A stretch of 52,507 bases of DNA from positions 1 to 52,507 of the IMG/VR virus record IMGVR_UViG_3300028388_005074, one strand, 5' to 3'. Shown here one piece after another: positions 41,058 to 49,937 of the stretch. How positions within the stretch are numbered: the first letter of the stretch is position 1; each line of letters starts with the position of its first letter. The position numbers were made by a program, and so were the translations under genes. The notes beneath the pieces are model-generated. The model was not told the origin of the DNA. It saw only the letters and a list, made by a program, of their open reading frames with translations, and did not search any database. This DNA comes from a virus.

Positions 41058-41951
41058 ATGGTAACTAATCTATATTTTGAGCAGGGAGTTGCTTCCGAAC
41101 AGGACTTATATGAGAATATAGTCATTGAAGCTCTACAAGCTTACGGTCAGGATGTTTATTATCTGCCTCGCGATATCGTCAATGAAGATCTAATTCTAGG
41201 GGATGATATTCCTTCAAGATTTAACAGCTCATATCGCATTGAGATGTACATAGAAAATCTTGAGGGGTTTGATGGAGAAGGTGACCTGTTTACTAAATTT
41301 GGCGTTGAGATCCGCGATCAGGCGACTTTTGTCGTTGCGCGCAAGAGATGGACCCAAGCTGTAAAACGTCTTGATAATGAAATCAGCGGTGAGCGGCCGC
41401 GCGAAGGAGATTTAATTTGGCTTCCGATGAGCAAATCGCTGTTTCAAATAATGCACGTCGAGCACGAGCAGCCATTTTACCAATTGAAAAATCTTCCGAC
41501 ATATAAACTGCGCTGTGAGTTGTTCGAATACAGTGGCGAAGATTTTGATACCGGTCTTGGCGATGTCGACGCAATACAATATCTCGGATATCAGCAAATT
41601 CTCACACTTACTGATTCAGCAGATGTCAACTTTGTTGTCGGCAACACAGTTACTCAGTCGTTGAATTCTGGCATTACTGTAACAGGTGAAATTGCAGATT
41701 ACAACGATTCAGATAATACACTAGCGGTTGTACAGGTTGGAAATGATGATAGCGATGAAATTAGATTCCATATGTTTGTAACAGGCATTAACATTAAGTC
41801 AGTTGATTCAGATGGCAACACGTTAACAAGAACTGTTTCCGCTATTACAGAAGATCTTGCCGGCGAGAATGAACAAAATGAAGTGTTTAGAACAGAAGGT
41901 GCTGATCTAATCGATTTTACTGAAAGCAATCCATTCGGAGAACCACTGTAA
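41058..41951 (+). CDS. 14: Neck protein gp14
   Basis: A 297-residue protein (T4 gp14: 256) that completes the neck and joins head to tail. Signatures are QDLYENIVIEALQAYGQDVY, YLPRDIVNEDLILGDDIPS and IYIEN-like MYIENLEGFDGEGDLFTKFG. The middle has GDLIWLPMSKSLFQIMHVEH. Residues about 190-245 are an extra beta module (NFVVGNTVTQSLNSGITVTG) like that in gp53 and gp8. Separated from gene 13 by three bases and overlapping gene 15 by one. Confidence 0.92.
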   Translation: MVTNLYFEQGVASEQDLYENIVIEALQAYGQDVYYLPRDIVNEDLILGDDIPSRFNSSYRIEMYIENLEGFDGEGDLFTKFGVEIRDQATFVVARKRWTQAVKRLDNEISGERPREGDLIWLPMSKSLFQIMHVEHEQPFYQLKNLPTYKLRCELFEYSGEDFDTGLGDVDAIQYLGYQQILTLTDSADVNFVVGNTVTQSLNSGITVTGEIADYNDSDNTLAVVQVGNDDSDEIRFHMFVTGINIKSVDSDGNTLTRTVSAITEDLAGENEQNEVFRTEGADLIDFTESNPFGEPL

Positions 41952-42739
41952 TGTTTGGCTCTTATTTTTACCATCAGCGTATTAAAAAAAGCGTTGCTGT
42001 ATTTGGATCGCTATTTAATAACATTTACGTCGCCCGCACTGGCGCTGATAACACTCATGTTAGCCAAGAAAAGGTGCCTTTATCATATGCACCCAAACGT
42101 AAATTTATTGAGCGGCTAAGAGAAAATCCAGATCTAGACAATGACACAAAAATTGCTGTCAAATTACCTCGAATGTCGTTTGAGATGATAACAGTTGCGT
42201 ATGATCCAACCAGGCAGCTACAAAAGACAAATACGTTTAGCAGACCAAGTAATACAAGTCCTAGTTTTAGAAATAAATTTTATACCGGGGTTCCTTATAA
42301 TATTAGCTTTCAGCTAAACATTTACTCTAAAACGCACGATGATGCTCTACAAGTTGTAGAGCAAATTGTTCCATTTTTCAGCCCACAATACACTTTAACC
42401 GTTAAACCGTTTAAAGAATTTCCAGATGTAAAAGAAGATGTACCAATCACTCTCAATAATGTTACGTTTACTGATGATTATGAAGGCGCTTTAGAAGCGC
42501 GAAGAACAATTATCTACACTCTAGATTTTGAAATGAAGGTTACCTTCTACAGTGGGATTGAGGATGTTGGTGTTATTCGTAAGGCTATTGTTGAGCTATA
42601 TAATATGCATGGAGGTCTATATGATTCTGACATTCTTCTCGAAACGATTACTGTTGAACCCGATCCTCTAGATGCAGAAACAAAAAATGACGTGGTTGGG
42701 TACACCACAAATATTATACCAGCATTGGATAGTGCATGA
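41951..42739 (+). CDS. 15: Tail completion and sheath stabilizer protein gp15
   Basis: A 262-residue protein (T4 gp15: 272), the terminator hexamer at the top of the tail. It starts MFGSYFYHQRIKKSVAVFGS and LFNNIYVAR, typical of gp15, and continues with VPLSYAPKRKFIERLRENPD, PYNISFQLNIYSKTHDDALQ and VEQIVPFFSPQYTLTVKPF, all conserved segments of the family. It overlaps gene 16 by ATGA. Confidence 0.93.
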   Translation: MFGSYFYHQRIKKSVAVFGSLFNNIYVARTGADNTHVSQEKVPLSYAPKRKFIERLRENPDLDNDTKIAVKLPRMSFEMITVAYDPTRQLQKTNTFSRPSNTSPSFRNKFYTGVPYNISFQLNIYSKTHDDALQVVEQIVPFFSPQYTLTVKPFKEFPDVKEDVPITLNNVTFTDDYEGALEARRTIIYTLDFEMKVTFYSGIEDVGVIRKAIVELYNMHGGLYDSDILLETITVEPDPLDAETKNDVVGYTTNIIPALDSA

Positions 42740-43092
42740 ACGATTCTGACATGATATCAAATCTTGACTTTGAATTTTCGCGGCGTGTTTATTATGAGCT
42801 AATTAATAAAGGCTTAGAACAGCTTGATAGAGCTTCTGATTTAGCAGATCAGTTACAGCACCCTAGGGCGTTTGAAGTTGTGGGTAGCATTCTTAAGAAT
42901 GTTGCGGACACAAACGAAAAGCTTTTGGATCTCAGTAAAAAGAAAAAAGAAATTAGTGGCAAAATCGAAGAACCAAAAACGACAAACAATAATCTGTTTA
43001 TTGGTAGCACTTCAGAATTACAAAAGCTATTAATTGCCCCTCCCAAAGATGAAATAAACGTGACACCTGAATCCGATGAGCGCTCAGACTGA
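42736..43092 (+). CDS. 16: Small terminase subunit gp16
   Basis: A 118-residue protein (T4 gp16: 164). The helical core with RRVYYELINKGLEQLDRASD, QHPRAFEVVGSILKNVADTN and EKLLDLSKKKKEISG is the gp16 oligomerisation coiled-coil region. The N-terminal region is shorter than in T4. It regulates the gp17 motor and recognises DNA for packaging. It overlaps gene 17 by 17 bases. Confidence 0.88.
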   Translation: MNDSDMISNLDFEFSRRVYYELINKGLEQLDRASDLADQLQHPRAFEVVGSILKNVADTNEKLLDLSKKKKEISGKIEEPKTTNNNLFIGSTSELQKLLIAPPKDEINVTPESDERSD

Positions 43093-44689
43093 TCATTACC
43101 TCGGAAATGTAAATGTAAAAAAGGACGGCGTCGTCCACGAATTTACACAATACGAGATTGAAGAATACTTAAAGTGTATGAAAGACCCGTCATACTTTGC
43201 TATTAGGTATTGCAAAGTTATTTCTCTTGACAAAGGTCTGGTTCCGTTTAAGTTATATCCGTATCAAAAGAAAATGTTTGATCATTTTAATGCTAATAGA
43301 TTTAGCATTGTACTTGCTTGTAGGCAATCAGGAAAATCAATTTCGTCAGTTGCTTATTTGCTTTGGTATGCATTATTCCATCCAGACAAGACGATTGCAA
43401 TTCTAGCTAACAAAGGCCAAACTGCGCGCGAGATGTTGGCGCGCGTTACGCTAATGCTGGAGAACTTGCCATTCTTCTTGCAACCGGGTTGTAAGTCTCT
43501 AAACAAAGGTTCGATGGAGTTTAGCAACAATTCAAGAATTATTACAGCCGCGACAACCGGATCGTCGATTCGAGGGATGTCTATTAACCTGCTGTATTTG
43601 GACGAATTTGCATTTGTTGAAAATGCGGCAACCTTTTATACATCAACGTATCCAGTTATTTCGGCTGGTAAGGATACCAAAGTTATTATTACATCAACGG
43701 CAAATGGGGTTGGTAACACATATCACTCGATTTGGGAAGGTGCAACTCAGGGAACAAACGAATACAAGCCGTTTCGTGTTGATTGGTGGGACGTTCCTGG
43801 GCGAGATGAAGCTTGGAAAGCACAAACGATCCGAAATACGTCTCAACTACAATTCGATCAAGAATTTGGCAACACATTCTTTGGCACAGGCGACACGTTA
43901 ATTGCTCCGGAAGCTTTATTAAAGCTAAGAGCAAAAGAACCAATTAGATACACAGAAAACAATCTATGCAGAATATATGAAGAACCAGAAAAAGATCATA
44001 ACTATGTAATTACTGTAGATGTATCAAAAGGAATTGGCGGCGATTATTCGGTATTCAATATAATAGACATTACCACATCACCATTTAAACAAGTCGCTGT
44101 ATATCAAAATAACAAAATATCACCAATTCTTTTTCCAAATGTTATTTGGAAATACGCGCAAGCATATAATAATGCGTATGTTGTAGTCGAGTCCAATGAC
44201 CAAGGCGCAATCGTTTGTAATGGGTTATATTACGAGCTTGAATACGAACATCTGCATATCGAGTCGGCAATTAAAGCAGATAAACTCGGTATTATGATGA
44301 ATCGCAAAGTAAAACGTCTGGGCTGCTCTGCAATCAAAGATGTTGTTGAAAATAACAAAATAGAAATTGTCGATAAAGCAACTATTATCGAAATGTCAAC
44401 CTTTGTTGCAAAAGGACAATCATACGAAGCGTCAGATGGCAATCACGACGACTTGATGATGTCGCTGGTAATGTTTGGCTACTTTGCCACTAGTCATGCA
44501 TTTGGCGAGCTGACTGATATTAATATTAAGCACATGCTGTTCAATCAAATGATGAAAGATATTGAAGACGATACGTTACCGTTTATTCAATACGATGACG
44601 GGTCTGAATATATGGAAGTGTTGCAAGCCAGAGAAGATCCATGGCTCGTGGACAACTCAGAAGAGCACTTAGAGTGGGATCAAATTTAA
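43076..44689 (+). CDS. 17: Large terminase (packaging ATPase/nuclease) gp17
   Basis: A 537-residue protein (T4 gp17: 610) that powers DNA packaging and cuts headful ends. Walker A is ACRQSGKS with K87 and Walker B is LLYLDEFAF with D176/E177. The C-terminal RNase H-like nuclease has VITVDVSKGIGGDYSVF (D315), VVVESNDQGA and GNHDDLMMSLVMF (D458/D459). The adaptor region KCMKDPSYFAIRYCKVISLD before the ATPase is as in other T4-likes. It is shorter than T4 mainly at the termini. No intron or split is visible. Confidence 0.96.
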   Translation: MSAQTDHYLGNVNVKKDGVVHEFTQYEIEEYLKCMKDPSYFAIRYCKVISLDKGLVPFKLYPYQKKMFDHFNANRFSIVLACRQSGKSISSVAYLLWYALFHPDKTIAILANKGQTAREMLARVTLMLENLPFFLQPGCKSLNKGSMEFSNNSRIITAATTGSSIRGMSINLLYLDEFAFVENAATFYTSTYPVISAGKDTKVIITSTANGVGNTYHSIWEGATQGTNEYKPFRVDWWDVPGRDEAWKAQTIRNTSQLQFDQEFGNTFFGTGDTLIAPEALLKLRAKEPIRYTENNLCRIYEEPEKDHNYVITVDVSKGIGGDYSVFNIIDITTSPFKQVAVYQNNKISPILFPNVIWKYAQAYNNAYVVVESNDQGAIVCNGLYYELEYEHLHIESAIKADKLGIMMNRKVKRLGCSAIKDVVENNKIEIVDKATIIEMSTFVAKGQSYEASDGNHDDLMMSLVMFGYFATSHAFGELTDINIKHMLFNQMMKDIEDDTLPFIQYDDGSEYMEVLQAREDPWLVDNSEEHLEWDQI

Positions 44690-44695
44690 ACATTC

Positions 44696-44703
44696 TATAA
44701 ATA
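44696..44703 (+). promoter_or_regulatory. T4-type late promoter before the sheath gene
   Basis: TATAAATA, seven bases after the terminase stop and 63 bases before the sheath ATG, in the only gap of this block. It suits the high demand for sheath and tube protein. AAAAGGAAAAG before the ATG is the ribosome site. Confidence 0.78.
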
Positions 44704-44765
44704 TTGGTAATGAATTATTCTTATAATGACACGCTTATAATTGCTCACTGGAAAAGGAAAAGCAA

Positions 44766-46493
44766 ATGGCCATTTTCACTCCTTCAGAATCTCCAGCAGT
44801 AATCGTCAGAGAAATTGACCTTACGGGTGTTGTTCCAAATACCCAGTCAACAACCGGCGCTTATGTTGGAAACTTTCGTTGGGGTCCTGTAGAAGAAGTT
44901 ACACTAGTCGGCAACGAGGCTGAGCTAGTTAACGCTTTCGGTTCCCCTTCTGATAGTAATGCTGTAGATTTTCTATCTGCAGAATATTTCCTAAGATACT
45001 CCGGTAACTTAAACGTTGTTCGTATGATTGACAGCGATGCTGTTTCAGCTACAGACAGCGATTTTGGAGTTACTGTTGTAGTAAAAAACGAAGATAATTT
45101 TGCTGCGCAGCAATCAACCTTGGATTCGGCAAACGGAGTGTTTGTTGCAAGATATCCAGGTGCGCTGGGCAATGCTATTCGGATCTCTGTCTGCCCTGTT
45201 TCAACTGCCGATTCGGCTTTTGACAGCTGGACTTATGCCGGCGAGTTTGACGCCGCTCCAGGAACATCATCTTTTGCTGCTTCTATAGGTGCATCCAACG
45301 ACGAAATTCACGTTGTTGTTGCCGATCGCACTGGTGAGATCACAGGCACTCCTGGATCAATACTGGAAACATTCCCATTCTTGTCTGTTGCTTCAAACGC
45401 TAAGCGCGATGACGGCACGTCAAATTATATGCTTGACGTTCTCAACTCAGCATCCAACTTTGTATATCAAGTAGGCTGGGGATCAGGAAAGTTTGGATCT
45501 AACTTTGGCGCGGCCGCGATTGCAAGTAGAGATTTTCTAGATGCTTCTGTTGATAACGTGTATCAAAGAAACTTTGCTCGTGGCGTAAATTCAAGTGCTC
45601 TTGGTGCTGATGAATATGCTAACGGTTTTGCACTAATGTCAGATAAAGACACCGTGCAGCTAGATTTCTTAATTGCGCCATCAATGGTATCTCGAGTTTC
45701 TCAGACTACTGTAGTTAACGATCTTGTTTCAATTGCTCAGGCAACGCGCAAAGATTGTGTTGTCGTAGCATCACCAGCTCGAAACGACATCATTAACAAT
45801 AATTCGCCTGTCACAGACGCTGTTGCTACAGCCAACACACTAACAAATTCATCTTACCTCGTACTGGATAATAACTTCCTCAAGGTATATGACAAGTATA
45901 ACGACAAGTATCGTTGGATTCCTGCGTCTTCATCAACAGCTGGTATTATGGCTGCTACAGATCTAAATGCTGCTCCGTGGTTCTCACCAGCAGGCGCCCG
46001 GCGCGGTCAGTATCTAGGTATTACTTCTCTCGCTTATACTCCAACAAAGGCAGAGCGCGATACTCTCTATAAGGCTGGTATCAACCCAATTGCAAATCTT
46101 CCCGGTCAGGGAGTTCTGCTATATGGCGATAAAACCAAGCTAAATAGACCAAGTGCATTCGATCGTATCAACGTACGTCGTCTATTCTTGGTAATGGAAC
46201 GCGCGATCGCAATTGCAGCTCGCAACACGCTATTTGAATTTAACGACGAGTTTACTCGCGCTGAGTTTGTAAATATTGTTGAGCCGTTCCTGAGAGAAAT
46301 AAAAGGTCGTCGTGGTATTACAGACTTCCGTGTTGTATGTGATGAGACGAACAACACCCCAGCTGTTATCGATCGTAATGAGTTCATTGCTAGCATCTTC
46401 GTCAAGCCAGCGCGCTCTATCAATTACGTAACTCTAAACTTCGTAGCTGTTAGAACTGGCGTTGACTTTGAAGAAGTAGTTGGCACGGTATAA
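44766..46493 (+). CDS. 18: Tail sheath protein gp18
   Basis: A 575-residue protein (T4 gp18: 659) that forms the contractile sheath. It has the N-terminal SPAVIVREIDLTGVVPNTQS and AYVGNFRWGPVEEVTLVGNE, variable middle domains, and the conserved C-terminal core WFSPAGARRGQYLGITSLAY, INPIANLPGQGVLLYGDKT, NVRRLFLVMERAIAIAARNT and NYVTLNFVAVRTGVDFEEVV. It has its own late promoter and is followed closely by the tube gene. Confidence 0.96.
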   Translation: MAIFTPSESPAVIVREIDLTGVVPNTQSTTGAYVGNFRWGPVEEVTLVGNEAELVNAFGSPSDSNAVDFLSAEYFLRYSGNLNVVRMIDSDAVSATDSDFGVTVVVKNEDNFAAQQSTLDSANGVFVARYPGALGNAIRISVCPVSTADSAFDSWTYAGEFDAAPGTSSFAASIGASNDEIHVVVADRTGEITGTPGSILETFPFLSVASNAKRDDGTSNYMLDVLNSASNFVYQVGWGSGKFGSNFGAAAIASRDFLDASVDNVYQRNFARGVNSSALGADEYANGFALMSDKDTVQLDFLIAPSMVSRVSQTTVVNDLVSIAQATRKDCVVVASPARNDIINNNSPVTDAVATANTLTNSSYLVLDNNFLKVYDKYNDKYRWIPASSSTAGIMAATDLNAAPWFSPAGARRGQYLGITSLAYTPTKAERDTLYKAGINPIANLPGQGVLLYGDKTKLNRPSAFDRINVRRLFLVMERAIAIAARNTLFEFNDEFTRAEFVNIVEPFLREIKGRRGITDFRVVCDETNNTPAVIDRNEFIASIFVKPARSINYVTLNFVAVRTGVDFEEVVGTV

Positions 46494-46515
46494 TAGCGTC
46501 AAAGGAGAATAAACA

Positions 46516-47043
46516 ATGGCTATTCTAGGCGTAGATGACTTCAAGTCAAAGCTAAGAGGTGGTGGCGCTAGACCGAATCTCTTCAAAGTGACAATCAATT
46601 TTCCCACTTATGCTGGTGGGGACGTTGAACTAACTTCGTTTCTTTGCGAAACCGCCCAATTGCCCGGCTCGGTTATGGGAACAATTATTGTTCCTTTTCG
46701 TGGTCGACAGGTAAAGGTCGCAGGCGATCGCACGTTTGAGCCTTGGATTGTTCAGGTGATCAATGATACTGATTTTAATGTTCGCAATGCAATGGAACGT
46801 TGGATGAATGGTATTAATGCTCACTCAGCAAACACAGGTATTACGAATCCTGTCGATTATGAAGCTGATCTAATTGTAGAACAACTCGATCGTGATGGAT
46901 CCACAGTTAAGACATACAATATGCGTGGATGCTTCCCATCAAGCGTTTCTCCAATCGATTTGAATTATGCATCTAACGACGAGATTGAGCGGTTCCAGGT
47001 AACGTTTGAGGTTCAGTATTGGGAAAGCGGAACTACATCGTAA
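46516..47043 (+). CDS. 19: Tail tube protein gp19
   Basis: A 175-residue protein (T4 gp19: 163), the tube subunit through which DNA passes. Visible family features are GARPNLFKVTINFP, SFLCETAQLPGSVMGTIIVP, RGRQVKVAGDRTFEPWIVQV, INDTDFNVRNAMERWMNGIN and the final FQVTFEVQYWES. AAAGGAG is the ribosome site and a terminator follows. Confidence 0.96.
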   Translation: MAILGVDDFKSKLRGGGARPNLFKVTINFPTYAGGDVELTSFLCETAQLPGSVMGTIIVPFRGRQVKVAGDRTFEPWIVQVINDTDFNVRNAMERWMNGINAHSANTGITNPVDYEADLIVEQLDRDGSTVKTYNMRGCFPSSVSPIDLNYASNDEIERFQVTFEVQYWESGTTS

Positions 47044-47053
47044 TAAATAAGAA

Positions 47054-47080
47054 AAAGAGGGGCAACTCTTGCCCCTCTTT
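47054..47080 (+). terminator. Hairpin terminator between tube and portal genes
   Basis: AAAGAGGGGCAA, loop CTC, TTGCCCCTCTTT: a perfect 12-bp stem with a three-base loop. The T-tract after it is only the stem's own TTT, so termination may be partial, allowing reduced portal expression downstream of the abundant sheath and tube mRNA. Confidence 0.8.
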
Positions 47081-47097
47081 AACTGTAAGGGATGAAT

Positions 47098-48816
47098 ATG
47101 GCTGATAATGATGGATTAAATATTTTTGGTTTTCAGATTAAGCGCCTCTCAAGAGAAAAAGAGGATAAGCTTCAATCTATTGTTCCTCCTGTTGATGAAG
47201 ATGGCGCTGGCTACGTAACAGCAGCCGGGGCTCACTATGGAACATATGTAGATATCGATGGCAAAGATGGCGCTAAAGATGATCACCAATTAATTAGACA
47301 GTATAGAGCAACGGCTATTCATCCAGAAGTTGATGCAGCCATTGAAGATATTGTTGCCGAATCAATTGGCGCAAATGATGCTAAACAGCCAGTTACTCTT
47401 ATCCTCGATGCAGTAGATGCCCCTGAAAATATTAAAAAACAAATAATCGAAGAATTTGACAATGTCGTAGGAATGCTAAATTTCAATGATCTTGGGCATG
47501 ATATCTACAAGCGCTGGTATGTTGACGGAAGAATGTATCACCACTTAGTTGTTGACAACAATAACCTAAAAAGGGGTATTCAAGAAATTCGGCCGATTGA
47601 CGCCGCTAAAATTAAAAAAATGAAGCGAATTGAGCGCAAAAAAGATCCAGTAACCGGCGCCGCAATTATTAAAAACGTTGAAGAATTTTTTGTTTATCAG
47701 GAAAGACCAGGAACTACAAGCCAGGGTGTAAAGATTAGCCCCGATGCTATTAGCTATGTTACTTCTGGTCTACTAGACGAGCAACGAAAAAAGGTTGTTT
47801 CTCATCTTCATAAAGCTCTAAAACCAGTTAATCAGCTTCGTATGATGGAAGATTCGCTAGTAATTTATCGACTAGCTCGAGCTCCGGAACGCCGCATATT
47901 CTATGTGGATGTTGGTAACCTTCCTCGTGGAAAATCAGACGAATATCTAAAAAACATTATGGCTCGTTATCGCAACAAGCTGGTTTATGATGCTAATACA
48001 GGTCAGATTCGAGACGACCGCAAGCACATGTCAATGCTTGAAGACTTCTGGATTCCTAGAAGAGAAGGTCGAACGGCCACGGAAGTATCATCTCTACCAG
48101 GAGGTGAAAACTTAGGTCAGATTGAAGATATTATTTACTTTCAAAAGAGATTGTACAAATCTCTCAACGTTCCTATTAATAGACTAGAACAAGAATCTCA
48201 GTTTTCTCTTGGACGATCAACTGAAATAACTAGAGATGAACTTAAGTTTCAAAAGTTTATCGATAGACTTCGCTCTAGATTTAATCATCTATTCTATAAT
48301 ATTCTCAAAAAGCAGCTAATTCTCAAAGGTATTATTACCGAAGATGATTGGGATGAGTGGAAGAATGATATTATTGTTGATTACGTTAGAGATAATCATT
48401 TTACAGAGCTAAGAAATGCAGAGTTGTTTAGAGAGCGCCTGCAAACAGCTGACATGGCTCAACAATATGTTGGAACCTATTTCTCAAAAGAATGGGTGTG
48501 GAAAAATATATTCCACCTAGATGACGACGAAATTAAAGAAATGAAAACCCAAATGAAGAGTGAGATGGAAGATGGTGAGATTGCTGACCCAATGGCGATG
48601 GATCAGCAAAACCAGGTTCCGGAAGATAGTAATGCAGTCGAAGAGCCGCCCGTTCCACAAGAAATACCAGCTCCTGGTCCAGAAGAAAATGAAGATGGTC
48701 CAGAAGAAGATGAAGAAAATAAAACTTTGAATGCGCCCAGAAAAAAACAAAATGAACAACTAATACAAAAAGAACTTGAGCTTATAGAAAATATTTCTAA
48801 ATATTTGAGTAATTAA
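47098..48816 (+). CDS. 20: Portal protein gp20
   Basis: A 572-residue protein (T4 gp20: 524), the dodecameric portal at the packaging vertex. I start at ATG 47098, five bases after AAGGGA (47087-47092); ATG 47092 would overlap that site. It contains [85 protein letters not shown] and [20 protein letters not shown], all standard portal signatures. The last 80 residues add a Pro/Glu-rich acidic stretch ([20 protein letters not shown]) and a helical end, longer than in T4. Confidence 0.95.
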   Translation: MADNDGLNIFGFQIKRLSREKEDKLQSIVPPVDEDGAGYVTAAGAHYGTYVDIDGKDGAKDDHQLIRQYRATAIHPEVDAAIEDIVAESIGANDAKQPVTLILDAVDAPENIKKQIIEEFDNVVGMLNFNDLGHDIYKRWYVDGRMYHHLVVDNNNLKRGIQEIRPIDAAKIKKMKRIERKKDPVTGAAIIKNVEEFFVYQERPGTTSQGVKISPDAISYVTSGLLDEQRKKVVSHLHKALKPVNQLRMMEDSLVIYRLARAPERRIFYVDVGNLPRGKSDEYLKNIMARYRNKLVYDANTGQIRDDRKHMSMLEDFWIPRREGRTATEVSSLPGGENLGQIEDIIYFQKRLYKSLNVPINRLEQESQFSLGRSTEITRDELKFQKFIDRLRSRFNHLFYNILKKQLILKGIITEDDWDEWKNDIIVDYVRDNHFTELRNAELFRERLQTADMAQQYVGTYFSKEWVWKNIFHLDDDEIKEMKTQMKSEMEDGEIADPMAMDQQNQVPEDSNAVEEPPVPQEIPAPGPEENEDGPEEDEENKTLNAPRKKQNEQLIQKELELIENISKYLSN

Positions 48817-49916
48817 TGCGTGATGTAGTACATACAGGTCTTATTATAGCTCTTTTTGAGAAGTTAAAGGCTAATTTTTTAGAAGAGCAATCGTTTGTGG
48901 GCCCGCCGGGCCCACAAGGATTAAAGGGTGACAAGGGTGTTCCAGGCGATAAAGGCGCTCGAGGCGAAAGGGGGGATCTTGGCCCCAAAGGCGATAAAGG
49001 CGATAAAGGCGACCCGGGTCCGAAAGGCGATAAAGGCGACCCGGGTCCGAAAGGTGAGATTGGTCAACCAGGTCCTAGAGGACTAAAAGGTGAAAAGGGA
49101 GATAAAGGTGAAAAGGGTAAAGATGGGAATCCAGGGCCAGCCGGCCTCCGTGGGGAAACCGGCCCTCGGGGTGATAAAGGCGACAAAGGAGATCCCGGAG
49201 AGCGCGGACCAGCAGGTGTTAAAGGAGATCCCGGAGAGCCAGGAGAACGCGGCCCGGCCGGTGCTCAAGGGTTAAAGGGCGATCCTGGGGATCGCGGTCA
49301 ACAAGGAGATCCTGGACCGCAAGGACCAAAAGGGGATCGAGGAGATCCTGGACCGCAGGGCCCAGTTGGCCCAAGAGGCGATAAAGGTGATAAAGGCGAT
49401 AAAGGTGATCCCGGAGAGCCGGGTAAATCTGTTGCGCCAGAGGAGCTTGATGATTTAATAAAATCTAAACTCAATCCTCAGTTTGAGCAATATAACAAAT
49501 GGCGAGAAAATGTCAACAAGTCTCTCGCTTCTATAGGTGGAGGTGGTTCGTACAAATTGCTTGACAATGCTGATGTTGAGTTTAGTAAGCCTTCACAAAT
49601 GTCAACCAACGATGTTCTTATTTGGAATTCGAATAAGAACAAATTTGTAACTCTTAACATTGTTGATATTATAAATAGTATTCGAACGGAGTTAGAAATG
49701 CAATACGACCGACTGGTGTATGAAACAACAGTAAGTGGTGTTAATTATACTTATGTTGGCGAAGCAGCCCCTGGCTCCACCTCTAGTGAACCAGTCTGGC
49801 GAATAAAGCGCGTTGCGGAATTTTCAGATGGTAATACACAAGTGATTTGGGCAAACGACACTGAGGCGTTTGATAAGATTTGGGATGATAAAGAAACATA
49901 CACCTACGATGTGTAA
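48816..49916 (+). CDS. Collagen-like repeat protein
   Basis: A 366-residue protein. Residues 1-28 are helical ([20 protein letters not shown]). Residues 29-205 are 59 uninterrupted Gly-X-Y triplets rich in GDK, GDP and GPK, enough for a triple helix about 50 nm long. Residues about 206-250 are helical ([20 protein letters not shown]) and could trimerise. The C-terminal 110 residues form a globular beta domain with [20 protein letters not shown], a common 'L.Dv....p..gdvL.wn...g.f' fibre segment. The ATG overlaps the portal stop (TAATG). In T4 the small head genes 67 and 68 follow gene 20, so this is an insertion in the head module. It is probably a virion surface fibre; head or neck is not determined. 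Confidence 0.85.
   Translation: MRDVVHTGLIIALFEKLKANFLEEQSFVGPPGPQGLKGDKGVPGDKGARGERGDLGPKGDKGDKGDPGPKGDKGDPGPKGEIGQPGPRGLKGEKGDKGEKGKDGNPGPAGLRGETGPRGDKGDKGDPGERGPAGVKGDPGEPGERGPAGAQGLKGDPGDRGQQGDPGPQGPKGDRGDPGPQGPVGPRGDKGDKGDKGDPGEPGKSVAPEELDDLIKSKLNPQFEQYNKWRENVNKSLASIGGGGSYKLLDNADVEFSKPSQMSTNDVLIWNSNKNKFVTLNIVDIINSIRTELEMQYDRLVYETTVSGVNYTYVGEAAPGSTSSEPVWRIKRVAEFSDGNTQVIWANDTEAFDKIWDDKETYTYDV
48900..49430 (+). repeat. Collagen-type Gly-X-Y coding repeats
   Basis: Nine-base triplet repeats encoding GXY, with longer DNA duplications such as GGCGATAAAGGCGACCCGGG near 48990-49050. The G+C content is visibly above that of the surrounding genes. Confidence 0.9.
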
Positions 49917-49937
49917 ACATACAACGGAGAAACATAA

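Noticed and set aside
48900-49430. Regular short repeats that could be mistaken for a CRISPR array
   Set aside because: The repeats are in-frame Gly-X-Y codons of a collagen-like protein with no spacers.
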